A model generated the notes under the pieces. That model was not told where the DNA came from. It ran no database searches and was given only the letters and a program-made list of their open reading frames with translations. This document shows, piece by piece, positions 43,965 to 52,647 of a stretch of DNA of 54,228 nucleotides (positions within the stretch are counted from its first letter, which is position 1; every line of letters starts with the position of its first letter). The stretch spans positions 1 to 54,228 of the forward strand of contig VGDE01000004.1 of NCBI GenBank assembly GCA_016869875.1, written 5' to 3'. The DNA comes from Alphaproteobacteria bacterium (lineage in GTDB: Bacteria; Pseudomonadota; Alphaproteobacteria; Rhodobacterales; Rhodobacteraceae). The position numbers and the translations under genes are program-made.

Positions 43965-45023
43965 ATGTTTCACCTGATCGTGAGTGTCTGCCTGGCCACG
44001 CAGCCGCAGCAATGCGGGACGATCCTGTTGCCGCAGGGTGATGCGGCGACACAGCACGCGTGTCAGGCCGGGGCGCCGCGAATCGCCGCGGCCTGGCTTG
44101 CGCGGCACCCAGATCTGCAGGGCGGCAGGCCTGATTGCCGGGCCGGCGACGATCTGCCCGCGGCCGAGCTGCGCGAGGTGGCGCCGGGTGTCCACGTGCA
44201 TCTGGGCCAGACCGTGCAGATGGAGGACACGAGGGACGGGCGCATCGCGAACCTTGGCGTCGTGGTGGGCGAGAACAGCGTCGGCGTGATCGACGCCGGC
44301 GTCAGCCGGGCCGAGGGGCAGGCGCTGTATGTCGCCATCCGGCGGCTGACCGACAAGCCCGTTTCGGACCTGGTCCTGACGCACATGCATCCCGACCACG
44401 TGTTCGGCGCCTCGGTCATGGCCGAGGCAGGTGCGCGCATCTGGGGCCACCATGCGCTGCCCGGCGCGCTGGAAAGCCGCGGACCCGTTTATCTTGAAAA
44501 CCTGGCCCGCCTGTATGAGCCGCCGGAATGGATCGGTACGACGATCGTGCCGCCCGACCGGGTGGTCCAGGATCAGGCGACGATCGATCTGGGCGGGCGC
44601 GTCCTGTCGCTGACGGCGTGGCCGCCCGCCCATACCGACAACGACCTGACGGTGCTGGACCAGGTGACCGGCACCGCCTTTGCCGGCGACCTGGTGTTCC
44701 GCGACCTGACTCCGGTGGTGGACGGATCGCTGCGGGGCTGGCTGGACTGGATGGACGATACGCCGCTGGCGGAGGCGCGCCTGATCGTGCCGGGGCATGG
44801 CGATGTCAGCGCGTCATGGGCCGAGGCGATCGGACGGCAGCAGGATTTCCTGGCGGAACTGGCCGACCGGACGCGCCGCCGCATCGACGACGGGGCACCG
44901 ATGTCCCTGGCGGTGCCGCTGATCGCCAGCGATCTGGAGGACCACAAGGGGCACTGGAACGCCTTTGATGCAACCGTGGCCCGGAATGCAACTGCCGCCT
45001 ACAAGGAACTGGAGTGGGAGTGA
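43965..45023 (+). CDS. Quinoprotein relay system zinc metallohydrolase
   Basis: The 352-residue protein has a metallo-beta-lactamase domain with LVLTHMHPDHVFGASVMAEA, giving the zinc motif H140-M-H142-P-D144-H145, plus LTAWPPAHTDNDLTVLD and RLIVPGHGDV for the remaining ligands. About 75 N-terminal residues precede the domain and contain cysteine-bearing segments (QCGTILLPQG, QHACQAGAP). This combination matches the quinoprotein relay zinc metallohydrolase family found with PQQ dehydrogenases and SoxYZ-like carriers. It is divergent from pqqA and shares the promoter region with it. The substrate is unknown. Confidence 0.86.
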   Translation: MFHLIVSVCLATQPQQCGTILLPQGDAATQHACQAGAPRIAAAWLARHPDLQGGRPDCRAGDDLPAAELREVAPGVHVHLGQTVQMEDTRDGRIANLGVVVGENSVGVIDAGVSRAEGQALYVAIRRLTDKPVSDLVLTHMHPDHVFGASVMAEAGARIWGHHALPGALESRGPVYLENLARLYEPPEWIGTTIVPPDRVVQDQATIDLGGRVLSLTAWPPAHTDNDLTVLDQVTGTAFAGDLVFRDLTPVVDGSLRGWLDWMDDTPLAEARLIVPGHGDVSASWAEAIGRQQDFLAELADRTRRRIDDGAPMSLAVPLIASDLEDHKGHWNAFDATVARNATAAYKELEWE

Positions 45024-45072
45024 TATTCTTTTGACAGATCCAGACGATCTGGCAGAGGTTCGCGTTAACGTC

Positions 45073-45093
45073 CGGGCACAAAGGCCCGTTTTT
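45073..45093 (+). terminator. Short hairpin with T-run in the aglE leader
   Basis: CGGGC (45073-45077) and GCCCG (45084-45088) with an ACAAAG loop are followed by TTTTT (45089-45093), 50 bases past the metallohydrolase stop and 14 bases before the aglE TTG start. It can end the upstream transcript or act as a leader attenuator; the stem is short (5 bases). Confidence 0.55.
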
Positions 45094-45106
45094 CAGGGAG
45101 GACGAC

Positions 45107-46462
45107 TTGAAGACAACCTTGTTCACGACCGCGGCCATCATCGGCCTGAGCGCCGGAATGGCCCAGGCCCAGCTGGTGATCGAGCCGGGCAGCGACGACC
45201 GCATCAACTGGACCAGCCTCGAGGAGTTCGCCGCCGCCCATCCGGATCTGGAAGGGCAGAGCTTCAACATCCTGGGCCCTTGGCTGGGGGGCGACCAGGA
45301 ACTGTTTGCCTCGGTCATTGCCTATTTCAACGATGCGACCGGGGCGCAGGCCAATTATTCCGGCTCGGACAGTTTCGAACAGCAGATCGTCATCGACACC
45401 GAGGCGGGATCGCCGCCTGACGTCGCCGTGTTTCCGCAGCCCGGCCTGGCGGCCGACCTGGCCGAAAAGGGCTTTCTGCGGCCCCTGGGCGAGGAAACGG
45501 CCCAATGGCTGCGCGAGAACTATGCCGCCGGCGAAAGCTGGGAAGCGCTGGGCACCTATGCGGGCCAGGACGGGACCGAGCAACTGTTCGCGTTCCCCTA
45601 CAAGGCCGACGTCAAGTCGCTGGTCTGGTACGTGCCCGAGAATTTCGAGGATGCCGGATACGAGATCCCGCAAACCTACGAGGAACTGAAGGCCCTGACC
45701 GAACAGATCGCCGAGGAAGGCGAGACGCCCTGGTGCATCGGCCTGGGATCGGGCGGCGCGACGGGCTGGCCCGCGACCGACTGGGTCGAGGACCTGATGC
45801 TGCGCACCGCCACGCCCGAGGATTATGACGCCTGGGTCACCAACCAGATGCCGTTCAACGATCCCAAGGTCGTGGCCGCGATCGAGGAGTTCGGCTGGTT
45901 CGCCAAGAATCCCGATTTCGTCGCCGGCGGCACGGGATCGGTCACCGCGACGGATTTCCGCGAAAGCCCCGCCGGCCTGTTCGGCAGCCCTCCGGCCTGC
46001 TACATGCATCGGCAGGCCAGCTTTATCCCGACCTTCTTCCCGGACGGCACGGTCGTGGGCGAGGATGCCGACTTCTTCTACATGCCCGCCCCCGAAAGCG
46101 GCGACCTGGGCCAGCCCGTGCTGGGCGGGGGCACGATGTTCGCGGTCCTGTCGGACAACCCGGCGGCGATGGCCTTTGTCGAGTTCCTCAAGACCCCTGC
46201 CGCCCACGAGGTCTGGATGGCCCAGCAGGGTTTCGTGACCCCCCATACCGGCGCCAATCCCGACGCTTATGGCGACGAGACGGTGCGCCGCATGGGCCAG
46301 ATCCTGCTGGACGCCACGGTGTTCCGCTTTGACGGGTCTGACCTGATGCCGGGTGCGGTGGGCGCAGGCGCCTTCTGGACCGGCATGGTCGACTTTGTCG
46401 GCGGCGCCTCGGCGCAGGACGTGGCTGACCAGATCCAGCAGACCTGGTCCTCGCTGGACTAG
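45107..46462 (+). CDS. aglE: Alpha-glucoside ABC transporter substrate-binding protein AglE (TTG start)
   Basis: The 451-residue protein has a signal peptide (residues 1-21, ending MAQA) and a sugar-binding fold: SFNILGPWLGGDQELFASVI, AGSPPDVAVFPQPGLAADLA, FAFPYKADVKSLVWYVPENF, shown in part as YKADVKSLVWYVPENF, and AFWTGMVDFVGGASAQDVAD. It matches AglE of the Agl system for trehalose, sucrose, maltose and other alpha-glucosides. The start is a TTG at 45107, since GGGAGG lies five bases upstream and no ATG or GTG stands at a suitable position. It heads the aglEFGAK operon. No aglR-type regulator gene is beside it; the gene to its left is the metallohydrolase. Confidence 0.92.
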   Translation: MKTTLFTTAAIIGLSAGMAQAQLVIEPGSDDRINWTSLEEFAAAHPDLEGQSFNILGPWLGGDQELFASVIAYFNDATGAQANYSGSDSFEQQIVIDTEAGSPPDVAVFPQPGLAADLAEKGFLRPLGEETAQWLRENYAAGESWEALGTYAGQDGTEQLFAFPYKADVKSLVWYVPENFEDAGYEIPQTYEELKALTEQIAEEGETPWCIGLGSGGATGWPATDWVEDLMLRTATPEDYDAWVTNQMPFNDPKVVAAIEEFGWFAKNPDFVAGGTGSVTATDFRESPAGLFGSPPACYMHRQASFIPTFFPDGTVVGEDADFFYMPAPESGDLGQPVLGGGTMFAVLSDNPAAMAFVEFLKTPAAHEVWMAQQGFVTPHTGANPDAYGDETVRRMGQILLDATVFRFDGSDLMPGAVGAGAFWTGMVDFVGGASAQDVADQIQQTWSSLD

Positions 46463-46532
46463 ACCGGAACAGGCAAGGGCGCGCCGCGGCAAGGCACGCT
46501 GCGCGCCAGGACGTCACGAGGGGGGACAAGGG

Positions 46533-47528
46533 ATGGAACTGCTTTGGCTGGCCGTCAGCACGATCGCCATCGGCGTATTCGGCTGCGTGGCCTGGTTCTG
46601 GGGGTCGAACTGGCTGCTGGACCGAATATATCCGCCCCGGGGCGCCAATGCGGGACAGAACATCCGCCGCGCGAACCAGATCCGTCCCTGGCTGTTCCTG
46701 GGCCCCGCGCTGATCTTTCTGACCATGTACCTGGTCTATCCCGTGCTGGACAGCTTCTGGCGGTCGCTGTTCAATTCGAACGGGACGCGTTTCGTGGGCA
46801 CGGACAACTACACCTGGCTCATGCGCGACGCCAAGTTCCGCGAATCGATGCTGAACAACATGCTGTGGCTGCTGGTCGTGCCGGCGCTGGCCACGCTGTT
46901 CGGCCTGCTGGCGGCGCAGCTGACCGACCGGATCAGGTGGGGCAACATCGGCAAGTCGCTGATCTTCATGCCCATGGCCATCAGCTTTGTCGGCGCAGGC
47001 GTCATCTGGAAGTTCATCTATGAATACCGCGCCTCGGGCGAGACGCAGATCGGCCTTCTGAACTGGATCGTCACGCAGTTCGGCGGAGAGCCGCAGATCT
47101 GGCTGACGCTGCCCGGCTGGAACAACTTCTTCCTGATGATCGTGCTGGTCTGGATCCAGACGGGTTTTGCCATGGTGATCCTGTCCGCCGCCCTGCGCGG
47201 CATCCCCGAGGAAACAATCGAGGCCGCCATCCTGGACGGCGCCAGCCCCCTGCAGGTCTTCTTCAAGATCAAGGTGCCGCAGATCATGGGCACTATCGCC
47301 GTCGTCTGGACCACCATCACCATCGTCGTGCTGAAGGTCTTCGACATCGTCTTTGTCATGACCAACGGGCAGTGGGGCACGCAGGTGCTGGCGAACCTCA
47401 TGTATGACTGGATGTTCCGCGGCACGCCGGATTACGGGCGCGGTTCGGCCATTGCCATCGTGCTGATGATCCTGGTCACGCCGATCATGGTCTGGAATAT
47501 CTGGAACGCCCGCAAGGAGGTCCGCTGA
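46533..47528 (+). CDS. aglF: Alpha-glucoside ABC transporter permease AglF
   Basis: The 331-residue membrane protein has an extra N-terminal helix (residues 3-30) and a MalF-like permease core of six helices. It includes LIFLTMYLVYPVLDSFWRSL and the EAA loop EETIEAAILDGASPLQVFFK near residue 228, which contacts the ATPase. The FVGTDNYTWLMRD segment is typical of sugar permeases. It starts 70 bases after aglE with GGGGGACAAGG upstream. The stop overlaps the ATG of aglG by one base (47528). The length matches AglF. Confidence 0.93.
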   Translation: MELLWLAVSTIAIGVFGCVAWFWGSNWLLDRIYPPRGANAGQNIRRANQIRPWLFLGPALIFLTMYLVYPVLDSFWRSLFNSNGTRFVGTDNYTWLMRDAKFRESMLNNMLWLLVVPALATLFGLLAAQLTDRIRWGNIGKSLIFMPMAISFVGAGVIWKFIYEYRASGETQIGLLNWIVTQFGGEPQIWLTLPGWNNFFLMIVLVWIQTGFAMVILSAALRGIPEETIEAAILDGASPLQVFFKIKVPQIMGTIAVVWTTITIVVLKVFDIVFVMTNGQWGTQVLANLMYDWMFRGTPDYGRGSAIAIVLMILVTPIMVWNIWNARKEVR

Positions 47529-48661
47529 TGGAAGGAATGGCTGGACAGAAATCCTCCCTGGCCTGGGCGGTCAACATCGCGGCCTTTCTGCTGGTGCTGA
47601 TCTGGACGATCCCGACGCTGGGGCTGTTCGTGTCGTCCTTCCGCGACCGCGACCAGATCGCCAGCTCGGGCTGGTGGCAATCCTTTTCGGGGTCCGAGCA
47701 GACGGGCTTTGTCCGATCGGGTACCGCGGATGACCAGGTGCAGCAGGACGGGCTTTACGTGATCGAGGGCAGCGCGCTGGAAGGCGCCCAGACCCTGCGC
47801 GCCTGGGGCACGGGCGCGCGGGCACCGGCGCAGTATCAGCCGGGCGACACGGCCGACCTGGGCGACGGCGTCAGCCTGACCGTCGCCGAGGACGGCAGCT
47901 ATCGCATGACCTCGCCCCAGCCCTTCGAGATGTCGCGGGGCGAACGGATATTTACAACAACCGTGTCGCCGGCCAGCTTCACGACGGAAAACTACAACCG
48001 CGTGCTGACGGCCGGCGGGCTGGGGCGCGCCTTCATGAACACGATGACGGTGACGATCCCGGCCACCGTGATCCCGATCCTGATCGCGGCCTTTGCCGCC
48101 TATGCCCTGGCCTGGATGCAGTTTCCGGGTCGCGCGCTGCTGACGGCGGCGGTCGTGGGACTTCTGGTCGTGCCGTTGCAGGTGGCGCTGATCCCGCTGC
48201 TCAGGCTGCACAACGACCTGGGCATCGGCAAGGGCTATCTGGGAATCTGGCTGGCGCATACAGGATTTGGCCTGCCGCTGGCGGTGTATCTCCTGCGCAA
48301 CTACATGGTCGGGTTGCCGCGCGAGATCATCGAATCAGCCCGCGTCGACGGCGCGACCGAGTTCCAGATCTTTCGCCGCATCATCCTGCCCCTGTCCTTT
48401 CCGGCGCTGGCCAGCTTTGCCATCTTTCAGTTCCTGTGGGTCTGGAACGACCTGCTGGTGGCCACGGTGTTCCTGGGCAATACCCGCGAACAGCTGGTCA
48501 TGACCGGCCTTCTGCGCGAACTGATGGGATCGCGCGGAGGTGAATGGGAAATCCTTGCAACTTCCGCCTTCATCTCGATAGCCGTTCCCCTGCTCGTGTT
48601 CTTCGCGATGCAGAAATACCTGGTCCGCGGATTGCTGGCCGGGTCGGTGAAAGGTGGATGA
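47528..48661 (+). CDS. aglG: Alpha-glucoside ABC transporter permease AglG
   Basis: The 377-residue protein has a first membrane helix (residues 13-38), a periplasmic insert of about 110 residues that is characteristic of AglG (residues 40-150), and then a MalG-like core of five helices. The core has NTMTVTIPATVIPILIAAFA, the EAA loop REIIESARVDGATEFQIFRR, and FLWVWNDLLVATVFLG. With AglF it forms the alpha-glucoside channel. It overlaps aglF by one base, and its stop lies just before the aglA start. The length matches known AglG (about 380). Confidence 0.93.
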   Translation: MEGMAGQKSSLAWAVNIAAFLLVLIWTIPTLGLFVSSFRDRDQIASSGWWQSFSGSEQTGFVRSGTADDQVQQDGLYVIEGSALEGAQTLRAWGTGARAPAQYQPGDTADLGDGVSLTVAEDGSYRMTSPQPFEMSRGERIFTTTVSPASFTTENYNRVLTAGGLGRAFMNTMTVTIPATVIPILIAAFAAYALAWMQFPGRALLTAAVVGLLVVPLQVALIPLLRLHNDLGIGKGYLGIWLAHTGFGLPLAVYLLRNYMVGLPREIIESARVDGATEFQIFRRIILPLSFPALASFAIFQFLWVWNDLLVATVFLGNTREQLVMTGLLRELMGSRGGEWEILATSAFISIAVPLLVFFAMQKYLVRGLLAGSVKGG

Positions 48662-48662
48662 A

Positions 48663-50198
48663 TTGAACGAAATGACGACGGACTGGTGGAAGGGCGGGAT
48701 CATCTACCAGATCTATCCGCGCAGCTTCCAGGACACGACGGGCAGCGGCACCGGCGATCTGGCCGGGATCGCGCAACGGTTGCCCTATGTCGCCTCCCTG
48801 GGTGTGGATGCGGTCTGGATCTCGCCCTTCTTCACCTCTCCGATGAAGGACTTCGGATATGATGTCAGCGACTATCGCGGCATCGACCCGATCTTCGGGA
48901 CGATGGAGGATTTCGACTGGCTGGTGCAAAGCGCGCACGAGCTGGGACTGAAGGTCATGATCGACCTGGTGATGTCGCACACTTCGGACCAGCACCCCTG
49001 GTTCAAGGAAAGCCGCGCCAGCCGCGACAATCCCAAGGCCGACTGGTATGTCTGGTCCGACCCCAAGCCCGACGGGACCCCGCCGAACAACTGGCTGTCG
49101 ATCTTTGGCGGAAGCGCCTGGCACTGGGATGCGCGGCGCGAGCAGTATTACCTGCACAACTTTCTGACCTCGCAGCCGGACCTCAACTTCCACAACATGG
49201 CGGTGCAGGACGCGCTGCTGGAAATGGCGCGCTTCTGGCTGGAAAAGGGCGTGGACGGCTTTCGCCTGGACACGATCAACTTCTATTTCCACGACGCCCA
49301 GCTGCGCGACAACCCGCCCCTCGCGCCCGAACTGCGCAAGACGGACACCGCGCCTGCCGTGAACCCCTACAACCACCAGAGCCACCGGTTCTCCAAGTCC
49401 CAGCCCGAGAACCTGGCCTTTCTTGAGCGCTTCCACCAGGCGGTCGTCCCTTATGGCGCCGCCGTGGTCGGAGAGATCGGGGACAGCGAGCGCGGGCTGG
49501 AACTGCTGGAGGAATATACGGGCCAGCCGGGCCGGGTGCAGATGTCCTATGTCTTCGACTTCCTGTCGGGCGACGATCTGCCCGTGTCACGGATCGTCGA
49601 GGTGTTCCAAAAGCTGCACGAGATCGCGCCCAATGCCCGCCCCTGCTGGGCCATGTCGAACCATGACGTGGTGCGCCACATCAGCCGCTGGAACCTGCCG
49701 GATCTGGCGGCCAAGGCCTATGTCACGGTGCTGATGTGCCTGCGCGGCTCGGTCTGCCTGTACCAGGGCGAGGAACTGGGCCTGCCCGAGGCGGACCTGT
49801 CGTTCGAGGACCTGCGCGACCCCTATGGGATCGAGTTCTGGCCCGAATTCAAGGGCCGCGACGGCTGCCGCACGCCGATGGTCTGGGACATGGGCGTGAA
49901 CGGCGGCTTCTCGACCAGCCAGCCCTGGCTGCCGGTGCCGCACGCGCATCTGCAACGCACGGTTGTCGCGCAAGAGGCCGATGCACAGTCGATGCTGCAT
50001 CATTACCGCTGGGCCATCGGCCTGCGCCGCAAGCACAGCGCCCTGCGCGGCGGCGACATGACCGACATCACGGCGGAAGGTCCGGTGCTGTCCTTTCGCC
50101 GTACGGATGCCAAGCAAAGCCTGCTGATCCGCGCCAACCTGTCCGGCGACGAGGTGGCGGGGCTGCGGCCCTGGCAGGTTCAGATCATCGAGGGATAA
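48663..50198 (+). CDS. aglA: Alpha-glucosidase AglA (GH13), TTG start
   Basis: The 511-residue cytoplasmic enzyme hydrolyses imported alpha-glucosides. It has the GH13 (oligo-1,6/alpha-glucosidase) motifs WWKGGIIYQIYPRSFQDTTG, shown in part as IIYQIYPRSFQD, and VMIDLVMSHTSDQHPWF. The nucleophile is aspartate 203 in VDGFRLDTINF, the acid/base glutamate 271 lies in VVGEIGD, and MSNHDVVRHIS is the third catalytic aspartate segment. The start chosen is a TTG at 48663: AGGTGG ends five bases upstream, whereas the GTG at 48654 lies within that ribosome site and the ATG at 48672 has none. All three are in frame, so the difference is at most six codons. It overlaps no neighbour and is followed by aglK after 16 bases. 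Confidence 0.93.
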   Translation: MNEMTTDWWKGGIIYQIYPRSFQDTTGSGTGDLAGIAQRLPYVASLGVDAVWISPFFTSPMKDFGYDVSDYRGIDPIFGTMEDFDWLVQSAHELGLKVMIDLVMSHTSDQHPWFKESRASRDNPKADWYVWSDPKPDGTPPNNWLSIFGGSAWHWDARREQYYLHNFLTSQPDLNFHNMAVQDALLEMARFWLEKGVDGFRLDTINFYFHDAQLRDNPPLAPELRKTDTAPAVNPYNHQSHRFSKSQPENLAFLERFHQAVVPYGAAVVGEIGDSERGLELLEEYTGQPGRVQMSYVFDFLSGDDLPVSRIVEVFQKLHEIAPNARPCWAMSNHDVVRHISRWNLPDLAAKAYVTVLMCLRGSVCLYQGEELGLPEADLSFEDLRDPYGIEFWPEFKGRDGCRTPMVWDMGVNGGFSTSQPWLPVPHAHLQRTVVAQEADAQSMLHHYRWAIGLRRKHSALRGGDMTDITAEGPVLSFRRTDAKQSLLIRANLSGDEVAGLRPWQVQIIEG

Positions 50199-50214
50199 GG
50201 GGAGGAACACGGCC

Positions 50215-51435
50215 ATGGCCGATCTGAGACTGACGAATGTCGCCAAGTCCTATGGCGACGTGGATGTGCTGCGCGACATCGACCTGACCATCACCTCGGG
50301 CGAATTCATCGTCTTCGTCGGCCCCAGCGGCTGTGGCAAGTCCACCCTGCTGCGCATGATCGCAGGACTGGAACAGATCACCGGGGGAACCCTGGAGATC
50401 GACGGGCAGGTGATGAACGATATCCCGCCCAGCCAGCGCGGGATCGCGATGGTGTTCCAGTCCTATGCGCTTTATCCGCACATGACAGTCCGCGACAACA
50501 TGGCCTTCGCGCTGAAGATCGCGGGCCAGTCCAAGGACCAGATCCGCGCGGCCACGGACCGGGCGGGCAAGATGCTGCAGCTGACCCCCTATCTGGACCG
50601 GCTGCCCAAGGCGCTGTCGGGCGGACAGCGTCAGCGGGTGGCCATCGGCCGCGCCATCGTGCGCGATCCCAAGGTCTATCTGTTCGACGAGCCGCTGTCG
50701 AACCTGGACGCGGCGCTGCGGGTGGCGACCCGGATCGAGATCGCGCAGCTCAAGGCCTCAATGCCCGACCGCACGATGATCTATGTGACCCATGACCAGA
50801 CCGAGGCGATGACACTGGCCGACCGCATCGTGGTGCTGGCCGGGGGCGGCATCGCGCAGGTCGGTGCGCCGCTGGAACTCTACGAGCGGCCCGTGAACGA
50901 GTTCGTGGCCCAGTTCATCGGCAGCCCGGCCATGAACCTGCTGCCCGGCCGCGTGAAAGCGACCGGCCCCATGACCACCGTGACCCTTGACGGCGGCCTC
51001 GAGGCGCAGGTCGCCATCCCGACGCGCCCGGGGGACGAGGGGATGGAGGTCAATCTGGGCGTTCGCCCCGAAGACATGCGCGAAGACGGCGGCGCCTCGG
51101 TCTTCGAGGGCACGGTGGACCTGACCGAGGCCTTGGGCGAGGTGACGCTGCTGTATTTCGGCACCAATGCCGAAACGGCGCCGATCATCGCCAAGTTGCC
51201 GGGCATCCATCCGGGCCTGAACGGGCGGCGTGTCCGCCTGTCGGCGGATCCGCAGGCGCTGCACCTGTTCCACAAGGGGCAGTCGCTGCTGTATCGCGAC
51301 GGGGCCGACCTGCCGCCCTACCAGCCGCGCATGGCCTCGCCTTCGGGCAGCATGGGCAGCACCCCCGCCTTTCCGGACGGCGGCGGCGACCGGATCGAGG
51401 ACGGGGTGATCAAGCCGGTCGGCCCGGTTCGCTGA
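50215..51435 (+). CDS. aglK: Alpha-glucoside ABC transporter ATP-binding protein AglK
   Basis: The 406-residue protein is a MalK/UgpC-type ATPase. It has Walker A VGPSGCGKSTLLRM near residue 37, the Q-loop MVFQSYALYPHM, the signature ALSGGQRQRVAIGRAI, Walker B VYLFDEPLSNLDAALR and the H-loop YVTHDQTEA. A C-terminal TOBE-type regulatory domain follows, with NLGVRPEDMREDGG and RLSADPQALHLFHKG. The usual length of AglK is about 360. This one carries an extra tail of roughly 45 residues from about residue 362, proline-, glycine- and serine-rich (YQPRMASPSGSMGSTPAFP) and probably disordered. The tail's origin is unclear. It is the last gene of the agl operon. Confidence 0.93.
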   Translation: MADLRLTNVAKSYGDVDVLRDIDLTITSGEFIVFVGPSGCGKSTLLRMIAGLEQITGGTLEIDGQVMNDIPPSQRGIAMVFQSYALYPHMTVRDNMAFALKIAGQSKDQIRAATDRAGKMLQLTPYLDRLPKALSGGQRQRVAIGRAIVRDPKVYLFDEPLSNLDAALRVATRIEIAQLKASMPDRTMIYVTHDQTEAMTLADRIVVLAGGGIAQVGAPLELYERPVNEFVAQFIGSPAMNLLPGRVKATGPMTTVTLDGGLEAQVAIPTRPGDEGMEVNLGVRPEDMREDGGASVFEGTVDLTEALGEVTLLYFGTNAETAPIIAKLPGIHPGLNGRRVRLSADPQALHLFHKGQSLLYRDGADLPPYQPRMASPSGSMGSTPAFPDGGGDRIEDGVIKPVGPVR

Positions 51436-51498
51436 CGTCGGGACCGCAGGGCCGGTTCATGAAGGCGTTCCGGGACGGGCGATGTGCAGGACGGATGC

Positions 51499-51510
51499 CG
51501 ACGAAAGTCG
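51499..51510. promoter_or_regulatory. Palindrome CGAC-GAAA-GTCG upstream of the AcoR-like regulator gene
   Basis: The 12-base sequence is identical to that at 39784-39795 and has the same arms as that at 43902-43913. It lies 53 bases before the start of the GAF/Fis-type regulator (51564). It is followed by TAAC, as the pqqA-region site is followed by TAAA. It is a candidate operator linking the aldehyde dehydrogenase locus with the PQQ loci. Confidence 0.45.
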
Positions 51511-51563
51511 TAACCGTGTCCTGCAAGCAACTCTGCTAGACTGGCCGCATCATGGGAGGAATC

Positions 51564-52559
51564 ATGACGCAGCGCAGCCACGCAGATCTGGTGGCCGAGC
51601 AATCGCAGTCGAAATCCGCGACCTCGGCCCTTGCGGCATCCTGGCGCCGTTCGATGATGAAGCACGGGCTGGACCCGGCCGATCGCCGCAGGCCCGACCG
51701 CTTGTCCGCGGCCGAACTGGCAAAGCGGCACGAGGCCATGGCGGGGTTTCTGCATGTCGCGGCCCCGCAACTTGACCAGCTTTACAACCTTGTCGGCTTG
51801 TCGGGCTGCAACGTCCTGCTGACTGACGCGCATGGCGTGGTGCTTGACCAGCGGGTTTCGGACGGCGATGCGGCCCAGTTCCGCGAGTGGGGGCTGTGGC
51901 AGGGGGCGGACTGGTCGGAGGGGGCGCAGGGCACCAACGGCATCGGCACCTGCCTGGCCGAGGGGCGCCAGGTCACCATCCACAGGGACGAACATTTCCG
52001 CACCCTCAACACGGGCATGTCCTGCATGGACGCCCCGATCTGGGGGCCGGACGGGCGGCTGCTGGCGGCGCTGGACGTCAGCAGCGCGCGGGCCGACCAG
52101 ACCGAGCGTTACAACCGGCTGATCTCGGCGCAGGTGGCGCAGACGGCCCGGACCATCGAGGCGGTGTTTTTCCGGTCGAGTTTTCCGCAGGCGCGGATCG
52201 TCGTGGCCTCGGACGAGCATGGTGACCAGGCGGTTCTTTTGGCGGTTGACCGCAACGACCTTGCGGTTGGTGCGACGCGGGCGGCGCGGCGTGTTCTGGG
52301 TCTGGAGCGCGAGGGGGCGATCCGTCCGCGGCCGGCGGCCGATCTTCTGGGGCGGCAGGACGATCTGGGCGGGTTCGACCGGGCGGAGCGCGCGGCGGTG
52401 GTGCGGGCTCTGGCGCGGGCGGAGGGCAACGTGTCGCGTGCGGCGCGGGCGCTGGGGATCGGGCGGGCGACGATGTACCGGCGCATGGCGCGGCTGTCCA
52501 TCACCGAGAAGGGCGGGCGACTGTCTCGCGCCCGAGACAGCTTTGGCGCTGCGCCCTGA
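51564..52559 (+). CDS. AcoR-like transcriptional regulator with GAF and Fis-type HTH domains, no AAA+ domain
   Basis: The 331-residue protein has an AcoR-type N-terminal region ([15 protein letters not shown]), a GAF sensor with [40 protein letters not shown] and [20 protein letters not shown], and a C-terminal Fis-type helix-turn-helix ([20 protein letters not shown]). The central sigma-54 ATPase domain of AcoR (GAFTGA and Walker motifs) is absent, so it should work as a classical regulator. The start at 51564 has GGAGG five bases upstream, better than the ATG at 51552. It precedes the aldehyde dehydrogenase gene by 88 bases on the same strand and probably controls it; such regulators in relatives respond to alcohols or acetoin-type compounds. 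Confidence 0.86.
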   Translation: MTQRSHADLVAEQSQSKSATSALAASWRRSMMKHGLDPADRRRPDRLSAAELAKRHEAMAGFLHVAAPQLDQLYNLVGLSGCNVLLTDAHGVVLDQRVSDGDAAQFREWGLWQGADWSEGAQGTNGIGTCLAEGRQVTIHRDEHFRTLNTGMSCMDAPIWGPDGRLLAALDVSSARADQTERYNRLISAQVAQTARTIEAVFFRSSFPQARIVVASDEHGDQAVLLAVDRNDLAVGATRAARRVLGLEREGAIRPRPAADLLGRQDDLGGFDRAERAAVVRALARAEGNVSRAARALGIGRATMYRRMARLSITEKGGRLSRARDSFGAAP

Positions 52560-52647
52560 ATCCCCCGTTGCAGCGAATCGCGAAGGGCCCGACCTTTCGG
52601 CCATGCCCGGAGGGGGAGTTCCGGGACCGCATCCAGAGGAGGAACCG

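Noticed and set aside
51564..52647. Sigma-54 control of the aldehyde dehydrogenase
   Set aside because: The AcoR-like regulator has no ATPase domain and no clear -24/-12 GG-GC promoter was seen before 52648.
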